Shown piece by piece: positions 32,794 to 47,284 of a DNA stretch of 64,000 bases; the stretch's first letter is position 1; each line of letters begins with the position of its first letter. A program made the position numbers and the translations under genes. The notes under the pieces were generated by a model. That model ran no database searches. It was not told the origin of the DNA and saw only the letters and a list, made by a program, of their open reading frames with translations. Location: NCBI GenBank assembly GCA_940671915.1, contig CALNVZ010003432.1:11246180-11310179 (forward strand), written 5' to 3'. Source of the DNA: Paracentrotus lividus. Lineage: Eukaryota; Echinodermata; Echinoidea; Camarodonta; Echinidae.

Positions 32794-35700
32794 ATAAGGT
32801 CTGGAGAATTTAGTTCCCTGAATAAATGATAGTACTGCCAGCTGTTACTGCTGGTCAGGCATCGTATGATGACATGAAGAATCGATCATGTGATATGATC
32901 ATGACCTCCACGTATGGTATGTCTTCTGAGAGCAAGCGTGTCCATACAAAGTATTTTTCACGGAGGAATGTAGTGTGTTCATATCGAATCAGGAAAATAA
33001 ATCTGCATGGACAATAACAAGATGTTCATGGTCCGATAAAAGTTATAGGGAATGTTTACTTTTTTTATGATCATAATCTTTATACGAAAAACGAAAACAA
33101 ATATGCAACGTTCTTGGACTCCGTTATATAATGCTACTTGTAAAACCGTTATGTTCCTGATTTTTGCTTATTTCAAGGAAAGAATAAAATCTTTTCTCCA
33201 CGTTTCAAGTTTGTCACAAGTAATTTCTGGGATATTTTGGCACAATTAAGGAATGGAATTAATAACCAAGTCAAATTCTTTTTTTCGAACAAAAGTCCCT
33301 TTTTCATATTTAGCCTAATAGAAGAAGTGAAGTTTTTTCCCCTTCAAATTGACTGAATTCCTTATTGAATGAGAGAGGCACGTACAAGTTTGGATGGATC
33401 AAAGAATTTTAAGCAATCAATATCACGTGTCTATAAGCAGACTTTCCGGATTTAGATTGTTCCCCACCCATCGTCTTATGATCAGATTATGATTATTAAA
33501 AAAACTTATTAAAAGAATAATTTCTCACCCTTCCTCCCCGCCTCTACACTTTCGTAATTCTTAGCGCCTCTTGAGGATTATTCACAAGGTCAGGTCAATG
33601 TCATTGATTGTGACGAGTGATCAAACAAAGATGGCACACTAATTAAGGAGGATTTGGCAGGGAAGCACTGCATTCTTTAGATTTTGAATCGTTCAATTTG
33701 GATTCTTTATTCTTCTCATATGTGGGTGTAAGTGTCTCCTTCAATACTTAGGCCTAATATTTTTGTATTCACTTATGATATATTTGTCAGATTCGGGCTC
33801 TGTCAAAAATGGATTTAGCTCCTTTTGGAATCCAACTCCTCATTCGTCTTCATCTAAAAAAAAAAATCATATCGGCTTCGTATTTCAAAAAAAAAAAAAA
33901 AAGAAAATCAATATTCAACGCGTTTGAAAGTAAACTTTTGAAATTCCTTTTCGAACTATATTGTTTTTATATACCAAATTCTAGCATGTAGATTCTGAAA
34001 GAAAATTTCATCACGTCTCCCAAAAGTATACTTTTTAAGAAATATTACTTTGCCGGTATCTGGGCCCATTTAAAAATGCTCATCGTTAATTTTTGTCAAA
34101 TGGTTCGTACCTCTGTGTAGTCATAAACTAGGCTACTCTGTGCCCCACTCTTCCGAACTGTTTCTCTGAAGTCTTACTACTAGTTCCTACTCCGAAAAAT
34201 TTCCTTTGACATGTCAAGTCAGACGACTCATATTTGTTACTTGTTACCATGGTAACACGACAGGTTATGTTTCATACCTCAGAGACCAGGTGTCATGGTG
34301 GGACAGTGGTCCGGGAAACAATGGGTTGGTGACTCAAGAGACAGGGGATACATTTCACCGCGGTGGGGGAAAAAAACTGTTAAGCGAGCTGTCAAGATCT
34401 TTGGTGTTTTTTTTTTTGAGGGGGGGGGGGAGGGGGGGGGGTGGGAGTGAAAAGGGAGGGGATTGATGTTTACGGCGTAGGCGGTAGATCCACGATCTTG
34501 AGGTGGAAGGGGCCAAAGAAGACAACTTTATGAATTTACAATGAATTTTGATTTGATTTTAAATTCTCATTTTTCACAAAGGCATAGCGGGGAGGGGGAA
34601 GGGGTTCTAACACCCCTGATTATAGAGCATCAGTTATTCAAATGTTACATAATGCAACAAAGTGGCCATAATTGTATTTTAATTACAATTAAAACAATCA
34701 AAGTAGTTACAGGAAAAGTGGGTGAAACCTAGAAATTTCGCGCCAAATTCAAAGAAACGTGACATCACGCACAGTATACTATTTTACATGTTTTATCGGT
34801 ATCTGAAATGAGTCAAACTTCTTGAGTCCAAATTATTACTATTTTCTGCCATGTTATAAAGTTTCTTTATCATGTCTATCTAATGTCATTGTGTGTTACA
34901 TCTCTTGACCTTTGTATCACATGTACATAATATTTGAAGTATGACAGCTCATATTATTTGCTCGGGGATTACGTTCTGATATCATCTGATTATCAAATTG
35001 ATTGTGGACATTGACAATACATTCATGAATTAACTTGGTTATTCTGGAACAATGGGTAGGTCCTAAGTTTATAATAAAAATGTTTAAGGATTGAAAATTC
35101 TGTCCTACGAACTTTAAACATGTTTTTTTTTTTTTTTAATCTAAAATGTACTGTAAATTCCACAAATTCCATTGTCTTTATTTCATAGTACTCAATGAAG
35201 GAATATAGAAGAAGAAAAAAAATTCAAAGATGCATTGATAGAAAGATGGCGCTGATGATACATCGTGTGCACACTGTCTGATGCTACTTAATCACGGTTT
35301 GAATACATGTGTATTATATAACATTGAAATGTTTAAAATTGTATTTTGAAGTTTGTAATAATAAGCCTTGTTTACATCTAATCTTATAAACTTATCATGG
35401 CCATGTAAAGCAATTTACGTAACCTGATAGAATAATTATCAAAACGAAAATTGGTTAAATGTGGAATATTTAACAGAAATGTTTACGTCCATACTTGACC
35501 GATATCTCATTTTCTTTCGACTATCGGATAAATTGCCTGCAACAACCTCGCTCCATTGCAAGCCTACTAACACCGACGCCAACGCAATGATAAGGATACT
35601 TTAAAAGGATATTTACATACTTTCATAATCATCATTAAAGTAAGAACATTATTTCTCTTCACATCCAGATGTCTCGTGATCGCTCAAAATCTTCGAGTGA

Positions 35701-35818
35701 TCCCTTACGTCTCTCCAACATGAGTGAAAATGGAGTGAACATGTGTATTTTCACTCCATAATCACTTAAATTTCACACTAAATTCACTCTTTTCTGGAAT
35801 TCACTACGTCAATTATAG
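32794..35818. other. Intergenic, no gene recognised
   Basis: AT-rich sequence with G-runs at 34413-34441. Frames here are short and unlike any family I know. Confidence 0.45.
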
Positions 35819-36006
35819 CAGGGGCCGCGGAGCGTTTTCCAAAGTGGAGGGGCTGAGTCACAAGGGGGGGGGGGGCTGAACAGGCTAAAAATCAAAACGT
35901 ATGGTCATTTTTTGCGTTTTTGTACACGTTTGCTGACAAAAGTGGGGGGGGGGGGGGGGGGGGGGGCTGCAGCCCCCAAGCCCCTCCCCCGGCTCCGCGG
36001 CCCCTG
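35819..36006. mobile_element. hAT-like MITE (188 bp)
   Basis: The ends are CAGGGGCCGCGGAGC and, inverted, GCTCCGCGGCCCCTG. The flanking octamers AATTATAG and AATTGTGA are partly alike, as an old 8-bp target duplication would be. Long G-runs lie inside. Two further copies lie at 39088-39285 and 48423-48667. Confidence 0.75.
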
Positions 36007-38574
36007 AATTGTGAACCCTTTTTTTTTTTTATTAGAGTATATTTTCGGGCAGCGCATCCCGAAAATTGATCCGCTGCGCTGCGTATGGCTAGTATGTTGC
36101 ACGTTGGATGTGAAATCGCAAAAAAAAAAAAAAAAAAAAAAAATAATAATAATAAAATGAAAATAAAAATAAAAAATAAAAAAATTGAATACAATTAGCA
36201 GGTTTCAAAATTCCTACAAGGTCAATATACTCCAGCTTACAAAAGACGATACTTTTATTTAAAACATTATTTATCATCGTTAAAGTGCAACATACACTCA
36301 TAATTATTACCTAAAACGTATTTTAAAACACGATGAAATTAGAAAAGCGGGTACCACCGCTAATGTAGAATATTTCCGGGATGAAATATTATCTGCAATA
36401 CGTGCATTAATAAAAATAGCTAATAAATTTTCTTCGAGACGTTTATACCCTTTTGTGTTGAAAATCAATCGATCACAACTATTTCCACATTATAAAAAGC
36501 ATAATACAAGCTAATTAGTCATCTTAGTTTTCCATAACTTTGATGTGATTATATAAAAACACAAAGAGAGCTTGCTGAAAATTCCTTGTTATCTAACATA
36601 ATAATACAAAGTGATTCATGATTATAGGTCGAATTATGTCTTATAATTATGTTGGTGTCCTTAAATAATTATCTCGTCCTTAATTCCATCGATCTCGTGA
36701 GAGGTCATGGTGCCATTTAAACTATTTAAAGTAGAATTGTCAGCCGATTGAATAAGACGTGTAAAATTTCAAGGATAATTACAGTCAGTGTATTTCTTTG
36801 GTAAATTTGTTTTCTTGTGACTTTGTTCACAATGTCATCGTATTTTCCTCTTCTTTTCTTGAGCTTAAAAAAAAAATATTCGTAGGGGTCTATTTCAGGA
36901 GCTGAACAAGGATTTCCGGAGAATATTTCATCGTCGTAAAAACTAACAAGGACATTGTATCATAATTATTCTTTATTGTCTCTGGGGGCGGAAGGGGCGT
37001 TTTATTTGAAATGGTCACCATTTTATTTATCTTTAAAAAAAAATGAAACTGGCTCCGTATATATTTTTGGACCTATCTGTCTGTCTTTCGAATATTGTGG
37101 GGGCATAGGATGGGGCCTTCAATTCCTGTTTTTGTGGCACTTTGTTTATTATATATCCATCTTTTTTCTTTCTTTTTGGCTGTTTAGGTTGCGTGGGGGG
37201 GGGGGGGGGTGGGGGGTGCTGGATCACCGACTGAGCTATTTAAGTATCGAAAGATCTAATGAGTTTAAAAAATGTATACTCAGCTATTTTGACTTCTAAT
37301 GAACTGCTCAGTATTTCCTTATCATCATTTACACCGTGGACAAGTTACAAGCAAACTTGACTTTCCTCTTTTTAATCAGAGTCGGCGATACTGCGCACGT
37401 GATTATGTCATGATCTTGTTCGCTAGAATTAATCAATCGCGTCTTAATGCATTGAGCAGACGAGGGAATAACTATTCCATATTTAATTTAATCGAAACTA
37501 CTGTTAATCATGATGAGGTCCCCTTGCCTCGCTATGTGTTGATTGATACATTCGTATCAAATCAAATGTGGTTATACCACCAGAAACATGAGCGATCACA
37601 ACCGGATCAGAAGCTCCAGCATGCAGATTATGGTTTTTAAAACCATAATCCTGCGGGGAAACCTATCACTAGGCCTCTCCGCGCATGGGGGGGGGGGGGA
37701 ATGGCCATAGGGGCGGCGGTCAGATTTCATTTTTGGAGGGCGTCGTACTAGGTGCCTGTTATGGATACTCAAATAAATTGTTGTTATTGTTGCCTGTGTT
37801 GATTTGCTTAAGTGAGATATTTAATAATGGACTGACCTTAAACGTCAACAGAAAACGAACCTAGCTGAGTTTTAAACCAGGGTCTGATCGAAATTGATTT
37901 GAAGGTAAAATTCAAGACCAGATTAATTCAATCCTCCCAAGAGAAATTACTTTATGATATTCTTGGTCGAAATCAAGGTAGGCCTTCCATTACAAGAAGA
38001 CAATAGATCGAGAGATCCCCCTTATCTGAGGTATACTTTTTCAAAATAAGCAACATACTGTCTTCATAACACAGTAATACATTTACTTAAAGTATTGTAT
38101 AATAAAGAGATAATATCCTCAGGGTATCACTATTGAATTCATCCCAGATGAAGTTCCTTAGCATTATCAGATGTTATTTTGAAAGCCCTCTCAAACATGA
38201 GTGTCCTCGAAGTAACATCCGAGAATTTATCCAAGAGTAACTCATATTCTGACACTATGTCATGACGAGATGGGCTTGAACTTCAATGTGTCAAAATTAT
38301 CACCCATTAAAATACCATCAAATTGCGAGGAGATCATCTTATAAATACCAGCAAATTGCGAAAGAGTAAGAATGATCCGTAGGGATACCGCATCCGACCA
38401 TTGAATGATGCATTCCGAAGTCAAGTGTGGCTTATCGAGATTTGATGTGGCTCGAGGAGAGAAATGATGGGCCATGCTCTATTATACAGCATCCACGGGA
38501 CAAATTAATGTAGACAGAGAGAGGGATGGGTACAGACAAAGTAAAATATAGTGAGGAATTAAGGCAAAGGAAGA
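36007..38574. other. Intergenic, no gene recognised
   Basis: Contains A-runs (36120-36141), a G-run (37195-37209) and a small hairpin (37622-37654). It ends at the assembly gap. Confidence 0.45.
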
Positions 38575-38599
38575 NNNNNNNNNNNNNNNNNNNNNNNNN
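38575..38599. other. Assembly gap (25 N)
   Basis: Exactly 25 unknown bases directly before the first copy of the long duplication. A fixed-size gap of this kind usually marks a join of unknown length. Confidence 0.95.
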
Positions 38600-38646
38600 G
38601 ATTCTATTAAAAAATAAAATTTAAAAAAAAAAAAAAAAGATATGGA

Positions 38647-38699
<53 letters not shown>

Positions 38700-39087
38700 T
38701 GGAAAGAAGAGATAAAGAGAGGGGCCGGGATTGAAAAGCAGAATTTAAAAACAAGAGGAAGACAGAGAGACAAAAAGAGACAGAAAGATGAATGAAAGAA
38801 AATATTTAAAGAGAAGCAATGGAGAGGCAAAGACCGACGCGACAGACAAAATGGTAGAGACAGAGAAAGACAAAACCTGAAATTATCGTTCGACAAGCGT
38901 TTTATGGAACGCTAACAAGTTCTGAAAGTAATTAAGCCGCCGGGAAGCAAGCCGAAGATTGCACTTTTGGTCCCAAAGAAGATTCGTGCTTCTACTCATA
39001 CCAAGGAGGTAGCTCTTGTTTTTTATATACCAAGGAGATGTGTTTAAACCTCTCTTGCTCAAAATGGACTTCTCCAGGTTATGGTGG

Positions 39088-39285
39088 CAGGGGCCGCGGA
39101 GCGTTTTTTGAAAGTGGAGGGTTTGAGCCGAAAGTCGGGGGGGGGGGGGCTGAACAGACTAAAAATCACAAATGTATGGTCATTTTTTGCGTTTTTGTAC
39201 ACGTTGGCCTGCAAAAAGTGGGGGGGGGGAGGGGGGCACTGCAGCCCCGCCCAGACAGCCCCCCCGGAAGATTCCGCGGCTCCTG
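39088..39285. mobile_element. hAT-like CAGGGGC MITE in duplication copy 1
   Basis: Same family as 35819-36006, sharing 'GGTCATTTTTTGCGTTTTTG' inside. The right end GCGGCTCCTG is diverged. Confidence 0.7.
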
Positions 39286-39461
39286 GAAGGGGGTATAAAA
39301 AAGTACGAAAGGTAATGTAAACAAGTAGCACTCGGATTGGTCGCAAAACATTCTCTATCAAGATGTTTACGTTACACTTGAACATGCCAACAATCCGTTT
39401 CCCAATATCAATTGGTCGCGGAAGAAAGACAACTGATTCGGGCAAAATATAACAGGGACGT

Positions 39462-39621
39462 CAGTGGCGCATCGAGGCGGGGGCGCAAGGGACTAGCGCC
39501 CGCCTCCATAATTTGAAAAACCACTTATTCACTGTACATAATAAAATCGAAAAATTTCTGTGGCTCACCCCTTTATAGGGGCCTGGCGCCCCCTCTATTT
39601 TAAAAACTAGATCTGCCACTG
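39462..39621. mobile_element. CAGTGGCG-ended MITE (160 bp), copy 1
   Basis: The ends are CAGTGGCGCATCGAG and the imperfect inverse CTAGATCTGCCACTG. It is hAT-like by its CAG..CTG termini. Related remnants are seen near 8370-8495 and 46690-46840. Confidence 0.6.
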
Positions 39622-39703
39622 GGAAAGTCCAATGACAGTGGGATCGGTACGTGCAAAGCCGATATTGCTTGTACATTTTCTGGGGCCTACAGAAAGAAAA
39701 ATG

Positions 39704-39739
<36 letters not shown>

Positions 39740-42597
39740 ATATAGGGGTCGTTTGTTGGAATATTTACAGGTAAACATAATTTTATGGGCAAAATTTATC
39801 CATATTCTCTGTAAATGTAATTTATAAATCCTCGGGTGAAGAAGCGATTGGGGTCAGCTTGCTTTGAATTGCAAATGTGTGTATTGCCCAAGGAGTTTTA
39901 ATCTAATGGCTCTTCTGGGGTGAAATAAATCAGAATTAGTGTCGAGATAGCGACTCGATTACTCGAAGGATAACAAACGCTCTCGATGTCTCGGTACACG
40001 GTAATTTGTTTTTCACGATTGTCTGTCACGGAAATGCGATAGATAAATGGAGTTTTGTCCCATTGGAAACAATGTGTCCTCTCAGGGGATATTATCTTAA
40101 CTTTGACGATGGTAGCGAGGAATCGCATCGGGCATTCAATTATAATTGCAGCTATATCAAGGTCTCAGAGAGAGATTCTGGTAGAGTTTTAAGATGTTGA
40201 CTGTCAAAATTTTAAATTTGCGAAAGGCAGATAAGATCATATTAATTGAGATAGAAAATGAACAATAATTGCGTCTTTCATCTATTTTAATGTTTTGTTG
40301 GAGAACAGCTTTGAATTTTTTGGTCCGACAACCATTTTAATATGTTGCTATTCTACCCGTCTGTCCCTCTTTCACTCTGTCTGTTTAACGTGTAAACTGA
40401 TATACCACATTCTCTTCTCTCTCTCTCTTCTCTCGTCCACTTTCATGTTATATGTTTGAATTGAAATAACCCTAGGCAAATGACACCATACATCAGAAGA
40501 CCGACATCATTATGTCCGTATAACATTCTCATTATTCTGACAGCGGTATGTTCTCATCTAAAGTAGATAGCGGTTTCTTTCGGTTCAGTTGGTCCAATAC
40601 ATGGACTAAACCCATTTGGTCTACTAACGATTTGGTCTAATTCTCACTTGGTCTAATTTGCTGGTAAGCAAAATGTTAATTGTATTTTTGTCTAATTTCA
40701 ACATAAATATTTTGTCTGTTACCAGTTTGTTTGCAAGTAAATGACTAAGTTACAGGAAATGGGCATAAACAAAATAGTTAATATGTGATGTGTAATTTGA
40801 ATTAGACCAAAAGGTAATTTGTTGAACTGGTTGTAGACGAAAATAATACCATTTTCAATGAGAACGAACAGGTAGTAGCCTAAAGTGAGTTTAGACCAAA
40901 TGACAATCTACCTTTCTTCCTCCTTTATATTTTTTCTTCCTGTAATTATATGTGTGTTTGTCTGTCTCCCCTATCAGGCTGATAGCTTCTTTTTTCTTTT
41001 CTCTTCTTTTTCTTCTTCTTCGTTTTCAATAGTAGCGTCATTCTTTTTCTCTGTCTCTCCTATTTCCCCTTCGTTCTTGGCCCCTCGTTTCCATTTCTGG
41101 CCAACGGTCATCTTGAGTCGAAGAAAACACATTCCAACACGTAGACACTAACAACCGTCACCATCTTCACCATCCAAGCCTGCAGACAACACTCTGAAAC
41201 GGTACAAAGGTTCTTATCCGTATACTTACTTACACTCCCATGTCAGACGGACGAGACAGGCACAAGTCTGTCAGTAGAACGACACATTATCACATTATCC
41301 CGAATGGCATTTATCGTTCGACAAGGATCTATGGGACGATGTGACTGTGCACGTCAAACCCTTGAAAATTCTTTAGTTATCACGGAGTTGCTGTTTAAAG
41401 TAGTAATTCGATCCCAAAAATATAAATTGCAATTTAATGAAAAGGGGGAAAAGTCAAGGGATGTGACGTCACACAGAAAATGACTAAATTTAAAATTTAT
41501 TGGAAAAAAATTAAAAAAATAAATAAATGAAATAATTTTCCCTCATTCATTAAAATAATTATTATAAATTTTTCTTTAATTGTGTACCTTTTTCATAAAT
41601 TTATTTTGTTATTTTTCTGCAATAAGTCATTATTTTCGCTTTAATTAAGAGCTAATTAAAGTCTATATTGCGAGGATACTTCTTAAGTGCAAGAAGTACA
41701 TGAACAGTTCTATGAACTCACATCAACGTCTCTCTAGCTCTAAACACGGCTGCAGATGATTCTCATGTTCTCTGATGGAAGGTTAATTGTCTGACTAACC
41801 TCAACATGTTTGCATGGTATGATCAAAGAGAAGGCCCACCATTCATCATGTTCATTCCTAAGATACAAGGGCTTGTTAGAGATGTGCAATTTAGTTTGAC
41901 GCCCCCTTCACCACATCCGCAAGTTATACCTCTCACAAACGTCTGGTGGCGTAACTGGTGTAATATATGGGGAAGGGGCTGGGAACCTTTTTGTTATATC
42001 TAGAGACCTCAGACATTTATCATTTTGATTTTAGAGCGGGGGAAAAAATTTCTTATGAGTGTGGCAGATTGGAAGCAAATTTTCAACACGAACATAATCC
42101 TTACAATTTGTTTTAAAAAAAACTCGGAATCTTATACACCGAAACAATTACGATTTACCAATAGCCATGATAGGTTATCTGATATTCGAAAATCATATAT
42201 AACGATCCACCAAAATGCTAATGCTGGGGGGGGGTGAAGGTCACCCTAACACCCCCTCTGGTAACGCCTGTGACGTCAACAGTTCCAAGGTATTCATCAG
42301 TATCCTTTTAGTCGACAGTCATGCACGCTGCATCACGCCACCCTGGTCCCTCGACTAATATGTGGCGGGTGATATAATTGGTCATACAAAACACACGGCG
42401 GATATTGCAGACAGACCTGGACGATATCCAACATAATATCTGACACATATAACAATGACCTTACGATCCGGCAGGTATTACATATGACAATTGTTATGAA
42501 GTCTCATTTCTCAACAAAATATCGAATGTTGAGAGCGCAGAAGGTATATTAATTATATTAAATAGTTATATGAGCTAACACCCCTCTTCATCGGAGG

Positions 42598-42876
42598 ATG
42601 GAGTTTCGAATTGTGTCGACGTGCCACCTGAGGTTGAGAGGTAAAGAATGGAATGTTTTCACATAATAATAATGGTGGCTTCTTTACGAATGACACCCAC
42701 TGATTTCATCAGTGTTGACGGTGTTGTACTGGTCGGCTGAGACGAGGCATTTCAAGTTCTCGAGGAGACATCATTAGGAACCCCTATAGCATTTAGTAAT
42801 TATTTGTGAAAGCTTCCAATTTTTATTGCTCTCAACCTCGTTCAGGGCGGCACGTCGACACATTTCGAAACCCCTT
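42598..42876. mobile_element. Inverted-repeat element (279 bp), copy 1
   Basis: GGAGTTTCGAATTGTGTCGA at the left mirrors TCGACACATTTCGAAACCCC at the right, continuing into ACGTGCC/GGCACGT and GGTTGAGAG/CTCTCAACC. The counterpart in copy 2 is at 51984-52257. Confidence 0.65.
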
Positions 42877-44109
42877 ATTGGTGGAACCAAGGGATTGGAC
42901 AACAGGCTCCAAAAGTATTGCTTTAAAAACAAAATAAATGAATAAAATGCCTGCCGCAGCAGGAGAATATGATAGGACAGAATTTAGATACTGTTAAAGA
43001 CAACCCGTACATGGTCAAGTTCAAAGTTTCAAGTTTGTGTTTCCCGCGCTGCTAAAAAATAGAAACAGTATACATAAAAAACAATCGGAATAGAAAGGAC
43101 AATAAAAAATGTACAAGAAACAATATATTCTCTCATCTTGGGAGAAATCAACAAAAATGTCCTTGGCCCTTTATTTGCGGCGAAATCTCCTATCCATAAA
43201 CAGTTCTCATCAGCCGCTATTCACCAGGACAATCATAATGAATAATTGGAAATTAATTCATCATTGTTTGGAATAGTTTGATTATATCACTGTATGGGAG
43301 AAACTCCAGTAATCTAGTGTATTAATTAAAAAAAACATATCTGAATCTAAAAATGAAAGGGATTGATCATGGGCACTTGCATCGTTATAGAGAAATCAAC
43401 ATGATATATTCCCTCTCATTTCAATATGCGTTTAATTACCTTGAAGAGGCCGGGTTTTATGTCAGTCAATGCGTGTCATGATATGTCAGTATGGACAAGC
43501 CTGACGTCCACAGTTAAAAAGTATCGGCCTAGCATGCCCAAACATATAATAAAGACGTTTTGTCCCCAGACAAGGCCTGCAGTTTCTTTACAATTTCAAA
43601 TCTTGGATCCGCGCCTGTATTAGTCAATATCTAATCTCCACAAACACAAAGCTTTGCAACGATTATAATGTCTGGGGTTGTACCTGTTTGCAAATAAGGG
43701 AAGGTACTATGTAATTTTTAACAATGAGGTTTGCCTTCAGCTTTTCCAACCGAACAAAGTGTTGGTTTAACAGAAAAGGAAGAGAGGGTGAATTTACGTA
43801 ATTTGTCTAGCAACACTCGACCGCCAAGGTTTTCATGTGCGCAATCTTTTCAATATTTTTTGTTTGATTGGAAAGGGGGGGGCGGGCGAAAGAAAATTTA
43901 CCGATCTGCTCGCCTTTCCGCATTTTAAATGAAACTCTCGCAACGAAAACGGAATAATAGTGCGATATCTTTTGAAAATGAAAAATTATATATTTAATTT
44001 GTCCATAGACTGTTTGGAATCATTAGTGCCAACATTATTTAATCCCCGTTTTTTAGGAGATGGGGGAAAGGCACTTTGTTTTGATCGAGTTGGAGCGCAG
44101 TCATTTAAT

Positions 44110-44504
44110 GCGGCGGTCACAAACTCGCCGTACATGCGACGTGACTCCCTACGATGGATTTCGTAGAAAATATCGTGCAGGCGGAAGGTACCTTGAAGGT
44201 GCAAATTGCAGCGGTACGACGTGCAGGAAGTTTTTACAATACCCTTACTACAGAAACGCGAGGAATCGGCATGAAGTTGACCTGGGAGCCTGTGCGTGCA
44301 TTGCACATACAACGCAGGCTACGACGAATGGCACGTGCCGCCGTAGCCTACGGCGAGTTGTGACCGCCCCCCGGCAAAAATTACTAACAGAAACGCAAGG
44401 AATCGCAAGAAGTTGACCCAGGACCTGTGCGTGCGGTTGTACATGCAACGCATGACTACGTTGATAGCACGGTGCCCGAGCCTAGCGAGTTGTGACCCGC
44501 TAGC
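44110..44504. mobile_element. GCGGTCACAACTCG MITE with extra right end, copy 1
   Basis: The terminal repeats GCGGCGGTCACAA..TCGCCGTA and TACGGCGAGTTGTGACCGC enclose about 220 bp. The right half is then repeated once more (to about 44504), so the element has one left and two right ends. There is no transposase. Confidence 0.75.
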
Positions 44505-45283
44505 CGCTTTTGGCTGCTTGATAACCTTTTTTTTTTTTTTTTTTTTTTTTCAAAAAACACTCCCCAAAATCGTGTCGGAAATTGTTAAGGGGGAGCCTGA
44601 TAAAGCAGTCAAAATGTTTGTTATTTGGGAATATTAGTTATTAACCCTTTTTACAGTAATTCGTAGTGTCATTTCTCTCATTTCAGGAGTTAGGTATGAT
44701 ATTATTTCCCCAAAGGAAATTCCGAAACAAAAACACAATATCCTATTATATTTTTCACTTGGCAAACACCTCAATGCGAAACCAAAGATATAGTTTAACA
44801 GACGCCTATCCAATTTTATGGAAGCTGCAGACGCGGTAACAAGCCACAAGATCAAGCAATATTCAGCTGAAAGTTATGAAATCGAAATAAATATAACTGT
44901 TGTTATTATTGGTAGTTATTTTCAACAGGTATATCTATATAAGAATTGGTTTTTAGACGTCACTGTCAATGAGAGCAACAGTTAGGTCTCGCTTTAAGCC
45001 ATATGTCTTAATAGAAGCTGAATTGAATACCAAGTCTTAAGAACTTGATCTTGAAATATAAGGATGGGTTGGATGATTTATTACACCCCATCCTTCATCA
45101 ATCATTATCATAATTACTACACTTTTGAACCCACAACAGAGTGCCTTACAATGTCACCACCTGGATATGATTGAGTGAAAGATAAAGAAAGGAGGAGATA
45201 GAGATGTTATGTAAAGGGATAGTATTGTTTTACAAGAAAAGAGAGAGTGGGGGAGGGAGGTAGGGAAGGAGAGAGGGAGAGAA

Positions 45284-45291
<8 letters not shown>

Positions 45292-45318
<27 letters not shown>

Positions 45319-45350
45319 AAGAGAGAGAGTAGAGAGAGAGGGGGGGGAGA
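45292..45350. repeat. (GA)n-rich tract, copy 1
   Basis: GA-rich tract. It produces long Ser-Leu frames on the minus strand that are not genes. The counterpart is at 54545-54608. Confidence 0.9.
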
Positions 45351-47284
45351 TAAGGATAATTTTAAGCAATAGTAAAAAAAGAAGAGAAAAAAGTGCAGAG
45401 AAAAGGAAAGCAAGATATGGAATATAATATAAAATATCATTTGCCATGTTTTTTGATGTTGTTGGTTATTGTTTTGTTGAGGTAATTCGTTCTAGTAATA
45501 TGGTAAGCATTTTAATATGCCTATTTTAACATGAATTTTTTTTTAAAACCATAAAAGAATTTGTTGTATTTTATGTCTTCCTGGAAAGCGCTGCAGAGTC
45601 GATCAAAGAACTTTAGACCCATTAAACATTATGAGCATGATGAAAGCACGATGTTTAGCCTCATGCAAGTTTAGGAAGTTCAAATGAGTTATTAATGTTT
45701 GTTCTTATTATTGTTTATTTTACGATATCTTATTGAATTGAAACCACATTGAACCATGAGCTTTTTGTTTTTATTGAAAGATATTGAACGCGCAAAAAGA
45801 GATTTTCTTTTTTCCTTTTTCGTTAAACCTGAAATTTGTTAGTCCGAGCAAACAAAATATGAACCCAAACATGATGAAACACGTTGGGTGTCACGGCGTG
45901 CAAAAATGTGTTCATATGCAGGTATTGAGACAGAATACCCCTGGGAAGAGTGCATGAAGTTCATGTGTAATTATAATATGTCATCCAAGGTAAAGCCAGG
46001 TACAGTAGCTGGAAGATGTGTTGACCTGTTAAAGCTGGGAAATGTTTTGGTATACTGTATTTCAAATTGATGGAATGCCCATCTCCAGGGAATTAATATC
46101 ATTGTGGAATGAGGGGGCGCTAAATTGATGTATCTAGTCCTAAACAGTTTTTCAAAGAGAAAAGTTCTTTTGGTAAATAAAAATATATGATCTTTCAAAG
46201 GCTTGAGTTGACTTCCAAGATAGAATGAAAGATTATGAAAAAAACCTAATCAGTGTACATTTGAAATTCTAACTTTTTGAAAGTTTTTATTTTTTTATGT
46301 TTTTTTTTTCAAAAACATACCCCAGCTGAATCGTGTTAGACTTTATCAATATACGCATTATACCAAAACGTTTTCAATTAGAAATTCAACTTTATTTCAG
46401 TCAATTTAATTTTGAATATAGTATGCCGTTTGCTTTAATAAAACGACCTTGAACTTCCTCGGCTAACTATGGCAGCTATTTGGAACCCATTAAATTGTTG
46501 GCCCATAAAAACAAGGATTGTTTATTGTTTATTAAAGGGGATAAACTTGGACTTGGTATAGGTCGAATCGAGAACTTTGGACATAATGCATGATGGACCA
46601 TGTTGTTTGCCACGTGGAGCATCAAAGAGCAATAAGACCAATGATATCATGATCCCAAGATTGTGTTAAGTTTAGTTGTGCACAATTGGTGATCCAGGAT
46701 TTGAAAAAACGGGGGGAGTGTCCAGATAAAGTTTGGTGAGCCGCCGAAATTTTCCGGAATCATACCATGTACAGCCACTCTGGTTTCAAATTATAGAGGG
46801 GCAGTCGGTCCCGTGCGCCCCGCCTGGATCCGCCACTTAGCCATGATTGGAGGCACATGTCAACCTTGGATGATCAAAATTAGAGCGAAACAGGGTCCTG
46901 AATGTTGAGACTATACTCTCCCATGCAAACTGATGGGGATCTGGAAATAAGGGTGGGGGCGCCCACCTTTTTTAATTATTTATCTGTTTATTTAACAATT
47001 TTATTTATTTGTTTCAATTTAAGCGTTTATTATCAATACGTGATTTCCGAGGCGCCGACTTGATCCCACCAATATAATGACAACGTAATCAGGCAACTAC
47101 CCACCAAAACTAGGGTTAGGGGTTATGTGTATAGGTTATGTTGGTAGCTCTTTGGTGGGGCTTTTTGTCGCTGGGGTGGAATTGTTCCAGGGGTATGATA
47201 AGAGAATGGAAGCGCTTGTTTAGTAGGCAATTAGGGTCTTTTTTTCTGCAGACTAGAAAATATATCTTGTTACTTTCATTGGTA

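Noticed and set aside
38482-38896. Ser-Leu-rich frames over GA/CT tracts (also 45154-45447, 47860-48212, 54386-54694, 61598-61906)
   Set aside because: Microsatellite translation on one strand. The first also runs through the N gap.
45888-46070. A Cys/Met-containing 60-residue frame inside duplication copy 1
   Set aside because: The counterpart in copy 2 is not open in the same way, and no splice context or family signature is visible.
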